Shown here one piece after another: positions 25,597 to 34,798 of a stretch of DNA of 64,000 bases; positions within the stretch are counted from its first letter, which is position 1, and the number at the start of each line of letters is the position of its first letter. The notes under the pieces are model-generated. The model did not search any database. It saw only the letters and a list, made by a program, of their open reading frames with translations, and was not told the DNA's origin. Made by a program: the position numbers and the translations under genes. This DNA comes from VXYL01 sp965203685 (lineage in GTDB: Bacteria; Pseudomonadota; Gammaproteobacteria; Pseudomonadales; Azotimanducaceae): positions 2,480,001 through 2,544,000 of the forward strand of contig OZ241908.1 of NCBI GenBank assembly GCA_965203685.1. Direction: 5' to 3'.

Positions 25597-26262
25597 TCAT
25601 GCATCAGGCGAGGCTGCCGGTGCATCCGCGCCGGAACCGAAGCGCGTACGGAGGCGATCGAAGGCCGTCGGCCGCGGCAACGCTTGGCCGGCGGCGATCA
25701 CTTGGCGTGCGCCTTCGCGCGGCGAACAGGCGGCCGTGTCCACCTCGACGTCGTATTCGCAGCCCTCGTGCACGCGCAGGTAGTGCGCGGCGGCCGTACC
25801 CGGGAACCGGCCCGCGCGGGAGCTTTCGCGCAAGTTGACCGTGGCGAGGTCGCAACGCACGCCGACGAAAACGACATCCAGGCCGGCGAAGGCCTCGAGG
25901 TAGTCCAGCAGGAAGTCGCGTTCGAGGAGGAGGTCGTCCACCACGACATCGACGCCCGCGGCCGCGAACGCGGCGATTGCACGCCGCATGCCGCGTAGCA
26001 CGGCGAGGCCCACATCGCCGAAACGAAGTTCGGTGCGGCCGTCGCGCGGGATGATGTTCAAGCCTCGTGCACCCGGCTCGTCCGGGGAAGAATTCATGCC
26101 GCGGTACTTGCCGGGCATGCCGTCGCGGAAATGGTCGAGGGCCATGTACTGGACCGGCTGTGGACTCGCCTCTTGAATGGCCTGCGCGAGCGTCGTCTTG
26201 CCGGCGCTTGAACAGCCGTTGAGGAGGATGATCGATCCTGGCACGCCAGCTACGCCAGCCAC
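25597..26262 (-). CDS. Chloramphenicol-phosphotransferase-like (CPT) P-loop kinase
   Basis: About 221 residues from a GTG at 26262 (overlapping the PfkB stop by 13 bp); a GTG at 26244 is equally possible. P-loop LNGCSSAGKTT near the N-terminus, YMALDHFRDGM, VVVDDLLLERDF and the VGVRCDLATVNLRE segment match the CPT-like family of small P-loop kinases. In Streptomyces CPT inactivates chloramphenicol; most homologues have unknown substrates, so resistance should not be inferred. In a unit with PfkB and sirtuin genes. Confidence 0.8.
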   Translation of the reverse strand: MAGVAGVPGSIILLNGCSSAGKTTLAQAIQEASPQPVQYMALDHFRDGMPGKYRGMNSSPDEPGARGLNIIPRDGRTELRFGDVGLAVLRGMRRAIAAFAAAGVDVVVDDLLLERDFLLDYLEAFAGLDVVFVGVRCDLATVNLRESSRAGRFPGTAAAHYLRVHEGCEYDVEVDTAACSPREGARQVIAAGQALPRPTAFDRLRTRFGSGADAPAASPDA

Positions 26263-27221
26263 GCCGGGTCGTCACCCCACGCCAGGCGGTAGCGCGGTGC
26301 GAAATCACGGCAGTCATGGTTCTGCGTGCCGCGGGTCTCGAGGACAAGCGCGGCCGTCACGCCGCCGGCCCGCACGGCCGTACGGATGTCTGCGCCGTGC
26401 AGCGACGCGTGCAGGTAGCCTGCGCGGAATGCATCGCCGCATCCGGTCGAATCGACCACGTTGGCTGTCACCGCCTGCTCACGGCTGGACCCGCCCGTTC
26501 GCGAAACCCATCGGGTGCCGCGCTCGCCCTCGGTAACTAGGAGCAGATCGACCTCGTCGAGCGCTTCGCCCACCAATTCCCGGAGCGTATCGTGTTCGTA
26601 CTCGTTGACCACGATCGCGCGGGACAGGGCGACCAGTTCACGGGCACCGTCCGCGTCGAAGTCCGTCAGGTTCTGCCCCGGGTCGGTCAGGAACGGAATC
26701 CCGGCTGCGCGCATGGCCTCGGCGGCGGCGATCATGTTCGACGGAATGTCCGGTGCGAGGAGGGCGTACTCAAAGCGGCGGTTGCCGCCGTGCCGGTCCG
26801 CGACGAACTGGCCCAGCGGCCCCGCGAGATCGTGGTGCGCGGCGGGCCCGCCGAAGAAGCCGGTGAACTGGTTCTGTTCACGGTCGGTGAAGATGAAGCC
26901 GTGGGACGAGTAGGGAGCCTCGACGAGATTCACGCCGGAGACGTCGATGCGATGGGCATCGAGGTGCCGAGCATAGTCGCGGTCGAAGTCGAGGCCCACG
27001 AAAACGAACGGCGTCGGGTCCTCGCCAAGCGCCTTTAAGGTGTAGGCGATGTTCATTGCACAGCCACCGAAACGGCGCTCGATCCGCGCTAACTGGACGG
27101 ACAGGTTGATCCCCTCGTGCTTTGGCAACCGGGAGAAAGTGCCTGGATACTCGCCCACGTAGTCGATCGCCAGGGTGCCTGTCAGCAGGATCCGTTTGGG
27201 CGCGACAGCAATGATGGCCAA
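26250..27221 (-). CDS. PfkB-family kinase, adenosine-kinase-like
   Basis: 323 residues with a TTG start. Ribokinase-fold features: substrate-side GGCAMNIAYTLKALG (~52-66), PNQNLTD-like region TDPGQNLTDF, and the ATP/catalytic motif DSTGCGDAFRAGYL (catalytic Asp in GCGD). The N-terminal lid and DREQNQFTGFFGG stretch resemble bacterial adenosine/sugar kinases. The divergent neighbour is a NupC-type nucleoside transporter whose GTG start lies only 48 bp away, which favours a nucleoside substrate and shared regulation. Confidence 0.82.
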   Translation of the reverse strand: MAIIAVAPKRILLTGTLAIDYVGEYPGTFSRLPKHEGINLSVQLARIERRFGGCAMNIAYTLKALGEDPTPFVFVGLDFDRDYARHLDAHRIDVSGVNLVEAPYSSHGFIFTDREQNQFTGFFGGPAAHHDLAGPLGQFVADRHGGNRRFEYALLAPDIPSNMIAAAEAMRAAGIPFLTDPGQNLTDFDADGARELVALSRAIVVNEYEHDTLRELVGEALDEVDLLLVTEGERGTRWVSRTGGSSREQAVTANVVDSTGCGDAFRAGYLHASLHGADIRTAVRAGGVTAALVLETRGTQNHDCRDFAPRYRLAWGDDPAWLA

Positions 27222-27269
27222 CTTCCGTCGAGTACACTCAGCGACGGTTTATCAGTTCGGGAATGCCGC

Positions 27270-28514
27270 GTGCAAGCACTAGTTGGCGTCGTGGCGCTCT
27301 TGGGCCTCGCGTGGCTCTTGAGCGAGCGCAAGCGCGAGGTCCGCTACGTGCAGGTGGGCGTCGGCCTCGCGATTCAGTTCGCATTGGGGTTCCTGCTGCT
27401 GAACGTGCCGCAGGTTCGCGATGCGCTGTTCGTGGTCAACCACTTGGTCCGGGCCATCGAGACGGCGACCACGGCAGGCACGTCGCTGATGTTCGGCTTT
27501 CTCGGTGGCGACCCAGCCCCTTACGTCCTGGAGGAGGGCGCCAACGCGACCCTGCAGATCTTTGCCTTTCGGGTTCTGCCGCAAATTCTCGTCTTCAGCG
27601 TCATCGTGGCGCTGCTGTGGCATTGGCGCGTTCTGCCTTGGGTGATTCGCGCCTTCGCGTGGGCGTTGCGCAAGACGCTCGGCGTTGGTGGCGCAGTGGG
27701 CGTCGCCGCGGCGACCAGCGTCTTCCTCGGCATGGTCGAGTCTCCGCTCGTCATCCGGGCCTACCTTAGGAGCCTGTCGCGATCCGAGTTCTTCGTGGTC
27801 ATGACATGCGGTATGTCCACCGTCGCCGGTTCGATCATGGTGATCTACGCCACGGTGCTCTCGCCGGTTGTCGACGGTGCCCTCGGGCATGTCCTTATCG
27901 CTTCCGTGATCAACGTGATCGGCGCGGTGGTGATCGCTCGGATCATGGTGCCCGAAGACACGGCCGGAGCGGCCGGCGACCTGGCCGACGACGCACTCAG
28001 CTACGGCAGCACCATGGATGCCGTGAGCCGGGGCACCTTGGACGGCCTGCGCCTCGTCGCGAATGTCGGTGCGACGGTCATTGTCCTGGTGTCGTTGGTC
28101 GCGCTCGTCAACTACGCGCTGGGGGCAATCGCCATGGGCGACGCACCGCTGACGCTGCAGCGCATCGTCGGATGGCTATTCGCGCCGATCGCCTGGTTGA
28201 TGGGCGTTCCGTGGGCGGAAGCGACCACGGCGGGTGCGTTCCTCGGCACCAAGGTCGTGCTCAACGAGTTGATCGCATACCTGCAATTCGCCGCCACGGG
28301 TGACAGCCTGTCGCCCTCGACCCGCATCATCCTCACCTACGCGCTTTGCGGATTCGCCAACTTCGGCAGCCTGGGCATCCTCATCGGCGGCGTGGGCGCC
28401 TTGGTTCCGGACCGCCGCGACGAGTTGCTGCGCCTAGGGCCTAGGGCCGTCTTGGCCGGAACGTTGGTGGCGTGCCTGACCGGTACGATCGCCGGGCTGG
28501 TGACCCGGGTCTAG
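27270..28514 (+). CDS. Concentrative nucleoside transporter (NupC/CNT family)
   Basis: 414 residues from the GTG at 27270; a longer in-frame reading would run into the divergent kinase gene. At least eight membrane helices; hallmark CNT segments include GVAAATSVFLGMVESPLVIR, MTCGMSTVAGSIMVIYATVL and GTKVVLNELIAYLQF, with the conserved C-terminal ALCGFANFGSLGI. It would import nucleosides with Na+ or H+. It overlaps the convergent threonine aldolase stop by 4 bp. Confidence 0.9.
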   Translation: MQALVGVVALLGLAWLLSERKREVRYVQVGVGLAIQFALGFLLLNVPQVRDALFVVNHLVRAIETATTAGTSLMFGFLGGDPAPYVLEEGANATLQIFAFRVLPQILVFSVIVALLWHWRVLPWVIRAFAWALRKTLGVGGAVGVAAATSVFLGMVESPLVIRAYLRSLSRSEFFVVMTCGMSTVAGSIMVIYATVLSPVVDGALGHVLIASVINVIGAVVIARIMVPEDTAGAAGDLADDALSYGSTMDAVSRGTLDGLRLVANVGATVIVLVSLVALVNYALGAIAMGDAPLTLQRIVGWLFAPIAWLMGVPWAEATTAGAFLGTKVVLNELIAYLQFAATGDSLSPSTRIILTYALCGFANFGSLGILIGGVGALVPDRRDELLRLGPRAVLAGTLVACLTGTIAGLVTRV

Positions 28515-29512
28515 GCGCGTCGCCGTCGTGTGGAGTTGACCCAATCCTCAACCGCCGCCGCAACGTGGTCGATCGCTTGATCGTCAATGTCCAGGTGGAT
28601 CACCCAGCGCGGTCCTGACACCTGAACCCCGGTCGCGGCTAGGTGCGCCGCCAGCGTCGAATCGGTTGCGTCGACGAAGACCATGTTCGTGCGCTCAACG
28701 GCCGCCAAGCCGAGGTTCCGGAGGCGATGCGCGAGGGTGCGGGCGCGCCGGTGGTCGTCCGCGAGTCGGTTGACATTGTGCTCTAGGGCATAGAGGCCTG
28801 CCGCCGCGATCACCCCGGCCTGGCGCATGCCGCCGCCGAGGACCTTCCGCCAGCGCCGTGCTTCTTCGATGAATTCCGTTGTGCCGCACAGCACGGATCC
28901 GACCGGCGCGCCAAGACCCTTCGAGAGGCAAAGGGACACGGAGTCGCAATGCCTAGTGATCTCGGTTGCGTCCACGCCGAGGGCGACGGACGCGTTGAAC
29001 AGCCGCGCGCCATCGAGGTGCACCCGGAGACCGAGCCGGCTGGCCAGCGCACGCGCATCGGCAAAGTAAGACGTCCCGACGGCGCGCCCAGCCTGGGTAT
29101 TCTCCAGGCACAGGAGGCGGGTCTTGGCATAGTGGAAGTCGTCGGGCTTGATGGCTGCTTCCACGGCGTCGAGCGGCAACGTGCCGTCGTCGGCGAAGGC
29201 TAGCGGTTGCGGCTGGATGCCGCCGAATACGGCTGCGCCTCCACCCTCGTAGCGGTAGGTGTGGGCGTCCTGGCCAGCGATGTACTCGTCGCCCCGGCCG
29301 CAGTGCGTGAGCAAAGCCGCGAGATTGGACTGGGTACCGCTCGGAAGCAGCAGTCCGGCAGCGAATCCCAAGCGTTCGGCGCAGGCCTCTTCGAGGCGGT
29401 TGACGGTCGGGTCTTCGCCGTACACATCGTCGCCCACCTTTGCTTCGGCCATGGCGGAACGCATGGCGGCGGACGGTTGGGTGACGGTGTCCGACCGCAG
29501 GTCTATGCGCAT
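28511..29512 (-). CDS. ltaE: Low-specificity L-threonine aldolase
   Basis: 333 residues, normal length for this PLP enzyme, which splits L-threonine or allo-threonine into glycine and acetaldehyde. The N-terminal IDLRSDTVTQPSAAMR and DDVYGEDPTVNRLEE are family signatures; the PLP-binding Lys lies in SLCLSKGLGAPVGS; GMRQAGVIAAAGLYAL and the C-terminal small domain are intact. No operon partner on its strand. Confidence 0.92.
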   Translation of the reverse strand: MRIDLRSDTVTQPSAAMRSAMAEAKVGDDVYGEDPTVNRLEEACAERLGFAAGLLLPSGTQSNLAALLTHCGRGDEYIAGQDAHTYRYEGGGAAVFGGIQPQPLAFADDGTLPLDAVEAAIKPDDFHYAKTRLLCLENTQAGRAVGTSYFADARALASRLGLRVHLDGARLFNASVALGVDATEITRHCDSVSLCLSKGLGAPVGSVLCGTTEFIEEARRWRKVLGGGMRQAGVIAAAGLYALEHNVNRLADDHRRARTLAHRLRNLGLAAVERTNMVFVDATDSTLAAHLAATGVQVSGPRWVIHLDIDDQAIDHVAAAVEDWVNSTRRRRA

Positions 29513-29574
29513 CGAGGCCTACGGATCGGTCGTGGTTACGGCGACCGCGGGCCGGCGGGTTAGCCGGGGCGTTG

Positions 29575-29979
29575 TCAGCTCCCCGCCGCTAGTGACCAGG
29601 CCGCCCCTGTCTGCTGTGCCGAGTCGATGATGTGGACGATTGTCTTCGTCGTCGCATCGGGGTGCGGCTGGATGATGACCGGCGCCTCGGGATTCTCGGC
29701 ATGCAGCCGTTCGATATTCGCGCGCACGGAACGGATGTCGACATCGCGCTGCGCGATGATGATCCGATCACGGTTCGTGATCCGCACGACGATGCTCTTC
29801 TTGTCGGGATCGACCGTCTTCGGCTTGTCGTCCTCAGGCTGGTTGACGTCGAGGCCGACCTCCTTGACGAACGTCGCCGTGACGATGAAGAAGATGAGCA
29901 TGATGAACACGACGTCCAGCATGGGCGTCAGGTTGATCTTGCTGTCGTCGCCCTCGTCGCGCGATCTCGATTTGCGCAT
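29575..29979 (-). CDS. exbD: ExbD/TolR-family biopolymer transport protein
   Basis: 134 residues: short cytoplasmic N-terminus, one membrane helix carrying the essential Asp (NLTPMLDVVFIMLIFF) and a periplasmic ExbD domain (IVVRITNRDRIIIAQRDVD onward). It should pair with an ExbB/TolQ protein to use the proton gradient for energising outer-membrane transport, but neither ExbB nor TonB is encoded in the window. Confidence 0.9.
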   Translation of the reverse strand: MRKSRSRDEGDDSKINLTPMLDVVFIMLIFFIVTATFVKEVGLDVNQPEDDKPKTVDPDKKSIVVRITNRDRIIIAQRDVDIRSVRANIERLHAENPEAPVIIQPHPDATTKTIVHIIDSAQQTGAAWSLAAGS

Positions 29980-30070
29980 TCGCCAATCCCTCCCTCAACC
30001 GAGGCCTAGGCCCCCAAACGGACGCCAGAGTGTAGTGCAACCGTCAGGGGCGTGCTAGCGGGCCAATCGA

Positions 30071-30832
30071 TCACTGGGTCCCGATCCGTCCCGCTATCGA
30101 ATCGGCGAAGTTCGCCAAATTGACTAGGCCGTGCGCGACGATGCCGGGGCGAACGCTGCGGGTGTGAATGGTCGTGTAGATGAGCGGCAGGATGCCCAAC
30201 GTGCGGACCGGGATCATCCAAGGCGTGTCGAAGTGGTACACGGCGAAAAGGAAGCTGTGGGCTGCGGGCTTCAAGCGCCCGAACTGGCTCGGCATTCTCG
30301 GGAGCAGGTAGCCACGGAAGTAGAGCTCTTCGACTATGGGGACGAGAATGCCGCTAAGCACGATGTGCGCAAGCAGGACGCCGCCTGCGGTCTCCGGAAT
30401 CCCCGTCGCTTGGTACTGCGCAAGGACGTTGACACGAACGAAGGCGGCTTCAAGCCAATGAGTGATGGGCAGAAGCACCGTAAAGATGACGGCGGTTGGC
30501 ACCAAGATCGCCGGAACCCACAGAAAATGGCGAGACCAAGAGACCGGTCGGTCATACACGACGACCCCTTTGAGCGACCATCCGCGGTTGTGCCGCTTCT
30601 TGGCGAGGTAGTAGAGGTAGCCTAGTTGCACGGGAATCAGCACGAACACGTTCACGAATACGCCGAAGAACAGTTCCGGCGGCAATGACGGGTTCCAAAA
30701 CGCCGCCAATCCCGTCACGGTTGCGGATAGGTTCGCGACGCCCGGCGCCAAGTGGAGGAAAAGGCACTTCCCCAACGAATGAGGCTCAACCGCCGGGCCG
30801 GTCGGAACGCTGGCGGGGTTCTCCGACGTCAA
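30071..30832 (-). CDS. CPBP-family intramembrane glutamic endopeptidase (Rce1-like)
   Basis: 253 residues with about seven membrane helices. CPBP motifs: EELYFRGYLLPR (EExxxR), FAVYHF (FxxxH) and the third His in IVAHGLVNL. Bacterial members are linked to prenyl-protein-like processing or to protection against bacteriocins, but specific roles are mostly unknown. The ATG overlaps the TctA stop by 4 bp, so it is the last gene of the tricarboxylate-transporter operon, an unusual partner. Confidence 0.85.
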   Translation of the reverse strand: MTSENPASVPTGPAVEPHSLGKCLFLHLAPGVANLSATVTGLAAFWNPSLPPELFFGVFVNVFVLIPVQLGYLYYLAKKRHNRGWSLKGVVVYDRPVSWSRHFLWVPAILVPTAVIFTVLLPITHWLEAAFVRVNVLAQYQATGIPETAGGVLLAHIVLSGILVPIVEELYFRGYLLPRMPSQFGRLKPAAHSFLFAVYHFDTPWMIPVRTLGILPLIYTTIHTRSVRPGIVAHGLVNLANFADSIAGRIGTQ

Positions 30833-32310
30833 GGTTCGCTAGCGTCGCGCCCCCGTGCCAGCAGGCGTTTTAGTGGGCCAAGCCAGACGAGAACACATAG
30901 GACGAGCAGGGCCAGCGAGACCGGCCGATCAAGCAGGAACGCCCACGACCCGTCGGCCAAGAGCACCGTGCGCCGCAGGTTCTCCTCCAGCATGCCGCTC
31001 AGGATGAAACCGAGTAGCAATGGCGCTAGTGGAAACCCGCCTAGGCGAAGAGCCACTCCGGCCAAGGCAAAAGCCAGCATCAGGAAGATGTCGAAACTGT
31101 TGAGCGACGTCAGGTAGACGCCGAGCAAGGAGAAGACGATCACGAAGGGTACGAGGACACGACGCCGCAAGTAGACGATGCGGGAGATGTACGGGATCAG
31201 CGGCAGATTCAGCGCGAGGAGGACGACGTTGCCGATGAACATGGACACGATCACACCCCAGAACATGGCGGGTTCGGCCTCGAGCAGCCGCGGTCCCGGT
31301 TGCACGCCGTAGCTCAGCATGACGCCCAAGAGGACGGCGGTCGTGCCGGAGCCGGGAATGCCAAGGGTCAGCAGCGGGACAAACGACCCGGTGCACGCTG
31401 CGTTGTTGGCGGACTCCGGGGCCGCGATCCCGCGCGCACCGTCGGCCTCGTCGCGACGCCGGAAGCGCCTTTGGAGGTCGTAGGCGAAGAAACTCGCGAG
31501 CGTCGCCCCGGCGCCGGGCAAAACGCCCACCAGGAATCCAAGAATGGAACTGCGGCCGACGGCGGGTGCCACCGCCGTGGCATCGCCGGGATGCAGACGG
31601 GCATGGGCGAAACGCGTCGGCGCGGTGTCTTCGTCGCCTGACAGAACCATGCGGAACGCCTCCGCCAACGCAAAGGTCGCCATCGCGACGAGGACGAAAC
31701 TCAGCCCGTCCGTCAGATCGAGCCGACCGAACGTAAACCGCTGTACGCCGGCCGATTGGTCCGTCCCAACGGTGCCGAGCATGAGGCCGATCAGTGCGGC
31801 GGCCAGCGACCGCAGCACCTGCCCGCGATCCGCGAATGCTGCGATGCTCGACAGCGCGAAAACCAAGATGAGCGTGTACTCCGGGGACTGGAACGCGGTC
31901 GCCAGCGCCGCGAGCGTCGATGCGAACAGCAAGAGCGCGATGGCGCCCACGACGCCGCCGGCGAATGACGCGTAGGCGGCGAGGGCAAGCGCACGCCCCG
32001 CTTGACCCTGTCGCGCCATGGGGTAACCGTCGAACGATGTCGCCACCGTCGATGCAACGCCCGGCGCATTGATCAGGATCGACGATGTCGACCCGCCGAA
32101 AACGGCACCGTAGTAGACGCCAGCCATCATGATCATGCCCGCGGCGGGATCCAACGAATAGCTGACTGGGATCATCAGCGCGATCGCGGTGATGGGCCCG
32201 AGGCCGGGGAGCATGCCGATGAGCGTGCCGGCAAGGCAGCCGGCAACGACCCACGCGAGGTTGCCCGGATCGAGCGCGGTGGTTAGGCCGGCGGTGATCC
32301 CTTCCCACAT
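30829..32310 (-). CDS. tctA: Tripartite tricarboxylate transporter large membrane subunit
   Basis: 493 residues, about twelve membrane helices, with the TctA hallmark GLGPITAIALMIPVSY, GVYYGAVFGGSTSSILINAPG and the second repeat signature LTLGIPGSGTTAVLLGVML. Forms the membrane channel of a TTT uptake system for carboxylates together with TctB (2 bp upstream) and the periplasmic TctC. Confidence 0.94.
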   Translation of the reverse strand: MWEGITAGLTTALDPGNLAWVVAGCLAGTLIGMLPGLGPITAIALMIPVSYSLDPAAGMIMMAGVYYGAVFGGSTSSILINAPGVASTVATSFDGYPMARQGQAGRALALAAYASFAGGVVGAIALLLFASTLAALATAFQSPEYTLILVFALSSIAAFADRGQVLRSLAAALIGLMLGTVGTDQSAGVQRFTFGRLDLTDGLSFVLVAMATFALAEAFRMVLSGDEDTAPTRFAHARLHPGDATAVAPAVGRSSILGFLVGVLPGAGATLASFFAYDLQRRFRRRDEADGARGIAAPESANNAACTGSFVPLLTLGIPGSGTTAVLLGVMLSYGVQPGPRLLEAEPAMFWGVIVSMFIGNVVLLALNLPLIPYISRIVYLRRRVLVPFVIVFSLLGVYLTSLNSFDIFLMLAFALAGVALRLGGFPLAPLLLGFILSGMLEENLRRTVLLADGSWAFLLDRPVSLALLVLCVLVWLGPLKRLLARGRDASEP

Positions 32311-32311
32311 G

Positions 32312-32737
32312 TCAGTCGAACCAGACGCCAGGGTCGACGTAGATGTCGAGGACGACCGCGATCAAGAACCAAGCGGTCGCGGCGGTCGCAACGGGGGCAA
32401 TGGCGAGCACAGCCAGGCGACGCTCTCCCGCGATGAGCAACCCGGCGAGCAGCAGGACTGCAGTGGCGACCCACAGGCCGGCGTAGGGAATCAGCAGCCC
32501 GAAGGCCACAATGACAACGCAATGTGCGCCGAGCATCGACCATCTGGCGCCTCGGCGCGCGTCTTGCGGCGGTGGCGCAACCGCCAAGAGGGCGATCGAA
32601 ACGCCCAGCAAGCCAACCGCGTAGACAAGGGGTAGGGCGCGAGCATTGACTGGCTCAGCCGCCGACCACGGATCGAGAGCGATGTTCCACGCGGCCACCA
32701 AGTAGATGACGGCGAAGGCGGCCATCGCCAGGGGCAC
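32312..32737 (-). CDS. tctB: Tripartite tricarboxylate transporter small membrane subunit
   Basis: 141 residues, GTG start, four membrane helices (for example MAAFAVIYLVAAWNIAL and ATAWFLIAVVLDIYVDPG), fitting TctB in size and topology and in its place between tctC and tctA. Sequence conservation in TctB is low, so the call rests partly on context. Confidence 0.85.
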   Translation of the reverse strand: MPLAMAAFAVIYLVAAWNIALDPWSAAEPVNARALPLVYAVGLLGVSIALLAVAPPPQDARRGARWSMLGAHCVVIVAFGLLIPYAGLWVATAVLLLAGLLIAGERRLAVLAIAPVATAATAWFLIAVVLDIYVDPGVWFD

Positions 32738-32812
32738 GAGGCGCTGGATCAGGCCCGACCAGTTCAGGGCCGAAAGCCCCGCAAAACGGCACTCGGAACT
32801 AGCGGAAGGGGC

Positions 32813-33820
32813 TTACCCGCCATCGTCGGATGGTGCTAGGAAGCCAAGGTTGCGCATCGTGGCCGCTAGCTGCGCCTCCTGCGCTTCAAGATAGGCAGTG
32901 AACGCGTCCGCATCGATCTGCAAGGAGGTCCAGCCGCGCCTGCCGAGTACGTCCTGCCAGTGCGGTGAGTCTCGCATCGCGCGAAGCTGGTCGACCAGGG
33001 TCTGCCGGTCCTCCGCGGGCATCGTCGGCGACCCGAAGAAGCCGCGCCAGTTCGCGAACACCACCGGGTAGCCAAGTTCCTTGAGCGTCGGGACGTCGGG
33101 GAGGGCAGGGATGCGCGTCGCGGATGTCACCGCGAGCGCGCGGGCCTCTCCGGCGGTCAAGAACGGCATGGATTCACCGAGCCCGTTGGACAGCATCTCC
33201 ACTTCGCCGCCTAAGAGCGCGAGCATCGCCTTGCCGCCGCCGTCGTACGGCACGTAACGGGCTGCGCGGACCGGCAGGTCGGCCGCCTCGAGCGCAAGCG
33301 CCAGAACGACGTGGTCGAGACTGCCGCGGACGGACCCGCCGCCGATGATCATCTTTCCCGGGGCTTGCTTGAGCGCTTCCACCACGGCGTTCCAGCGGTC
33401 GATGTCGCTGTCCGCGCGCACCACGAAGACGCCGTGGTCGCCGATCAAAGCAGCGACCGGTGTCAGATCCCGGAATCCGAACGGGAACAGGCCCTGCAGG
33501 CTGCGCAGAACGAGTGGCGTGGAGTTGACCAGCACGGGCAGGTCGAACCGGTCCGCGTTCTCGAGGAAATGCGCCATCGCGCGGCCGCCCCCGCCGCCGG
33601 AGACATTCTCGAACGAGACCTGTTCCAGGAGGCCCAGTTCGACCAGTGCGCGTCCGGCCTCCCGGGCGGTGCCGTCCAAACCGCCGCCGGGGCCGGCCGG
33701 GATCACGACGTGCATGCGCTCGGCGACGGCGGCGCCGCAAACGCCGAGGGCAAGAATGCAAGCGAGAGAACCGATCAGTCGCCGAGCAAACGGCCTGCGC
33801 GGGACCGGGGCGGAGCGCAA
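32813..33820 (-). CDS. tctC: Periplasmic solute-binding protein of TTT transporter (TctC/Bug family)
   Basis: 335 residues, TTG start 1 bp after the upstream gene's stop. Signal peptide (LIGSLACILALGVCGAAVA), then the Bug-type fold: VIPAGPGGGLDGTAREAG, FENVSGGGGGRAMAHF, the substrate-binding MIIGGGSVRGSLDHV, and LPDVPTLKELGYPV. Bug proteins bind small carboxylates; the specific ligand is not predictable, but the co-transcribed SMP-30 lactonase-like gene hints at a sugar acid or lactone. Confidence 0.92.
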   Translation of the reverse strand: MRSAPVPRRPFARRLIGSLACILALGVCGAAVAERMHVVIPAGPGGGLDGTAREAGRALVELGLLEQVSFENVSGGGGGRAMAHFLENADRFDLPVLVNSTPLVLRSLQGLFPFGFRDLTPVAALIGDHGVFVVRADSDIDRWNAVVEALKQAPGKMIIGGGSVRGSLDHVVLALALEAADLPVRAARYVPYDGGGKAMLALLGGEVEMLSNGLGESMPFLTAGEARALAVTSATRIPALPDVPTLKELGYPVVFANWRGFFGSPTMPAEDRQTLVDQLRAMRDSPHWQDVLGRRGWTSLQIDADAFTAYLEAQEAQLAATMRNLGFLAPSDDGG

Positions 33821-33821
33821 C

Positions 33822-34760
33822 TCAGTTCGCGGTCTTGTTGAGGAAGTTCAAGGCAAGCCCCGCTGTCGGCCACGGCATGGAAACCAACTGCCCGGTCGAT
33901 GACAGCGTGATGTAGGCCGTCTTCAGGTCCTCGCCGCCAAAGCAGATGTTCGTGGTTAGACGATCCGGCATCGGTACGAAGCCCGGTTCGCCACCGTCTG
34001 GCTGCAGGATCGTTATCCCGCCGTCGATGATCGTGGCGATGCACACGCCGCCACTCCTGTCCACGGCGAGGGAGTCGAACAGGAAGTAGCCTTGGCGCCC
34101 GAGGACGAGGCGTCCGCCATCGGGACGGTCTGCCCGTTCCCCGGCAAGCTTCCCCGGTTCCGACAGCGGGAAGGCCCACAGTCGGCCCGTGGGGGTCTCC
34201 GCAACGTACACTTCGTCCTCGGCGGGCGACAGGCCGATGCCGTTCGGTGCCTCCATCGGGAAGATCACCTCCTCGATGTGCGAACCGTCCGCCTTGGCAT
34301 AGAACACGCCGGTCCGGTCCCGTTGTCGAGGCCCCGTCTTGCCGTGATCAGTGAACCAGAAGCCGCCTGTGGCATCGAAGACGATGTCGTTCGGTCCGCG
34401 GAGCGCAACGCCATTGGCCTCTTCGTACAACGTTTCGACCCCACCGGTGGCCAAGTCCACCCGCTCGATCCGCCCACCTCGGTAGTCGTCCGCCAAGTCG
34501 CCGGGATAGATGCGTCCGCGACGCTCCGTCCACGCGAATCCGCCGTTGTTGCAGATATAGCACTTGCCGTCGGGCCCGATTGCGGCGCCGTTGGGACCAC
34601 CGCCGGTCTCCGCGACGACCTCGACGGTACCCGTCGGCGTAACCCGGGACAGCGTGCCACGCGCGATCTCGACGACCAGCACGGAGCCGTCCGCCATTGC
34701 GATCGGACCCTCCGGGAACTTCAGCCCGGTGGCCATCACGGTGATTTCCGGCTCGCCCAT
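33822..34760 (-). CDS. SMP-30/gluconolactonase-like beta-propeller protein
   Basis: 312 residues. Metal-site motifs of the SMP-30 family: Glu in LKFPEGPIAMADG, Asn in GPNDIVFDATGGFWFTD, Asn in APNGIGLSPAEDEVYV and Asp in FDSLAVDRSGG. Members hydrolyse sugar lactones with a divalent metal. First gene of an operon ending in CPBP protease; the divergent BON-domain gene starts 38 bp away, so the short gap with TTAAAAT must hold both promoters. Confidence 0.88.
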   Translation of the reverse strand: MGEPEITVMATGLKFPEGPIAMADGSVLVVEIARGTLSRVTPTGTVEVVAETGGGPNGAAIGPDGKCYICNNGGFAWTERRGRIYPGDLADDYRGGRIERVDLATGGVETLYEEANGVALRGPNDIVFDATGGFWFTDHGKTGPRQRDRTGVFYAKADGSHIEEVIFPMEAPNGIGLSPAEDEVYVAETPTGRLWAFPLSEPGKLAGERADRPDGGRLVLGRQGYFLFDSLAVDRSGGVCIATIIDGGITILQPDGGEPGFVPMPDRLTTNICFGGEDLKTAYITLSSTGQLVSMPWPTAGLALNFLNKTAN

Positions 34761-34798
34761 TCCGATCAGTCCGTCGTTAAAATCGCTATTACACCACA

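Noticed and set aside
25597..26262. Chloramphenicol resistance gene
   Set aside because: The CPT-like family is broad and mostly uncharacterised; nothing in the sequence ties this member to antibiotic inactivation.
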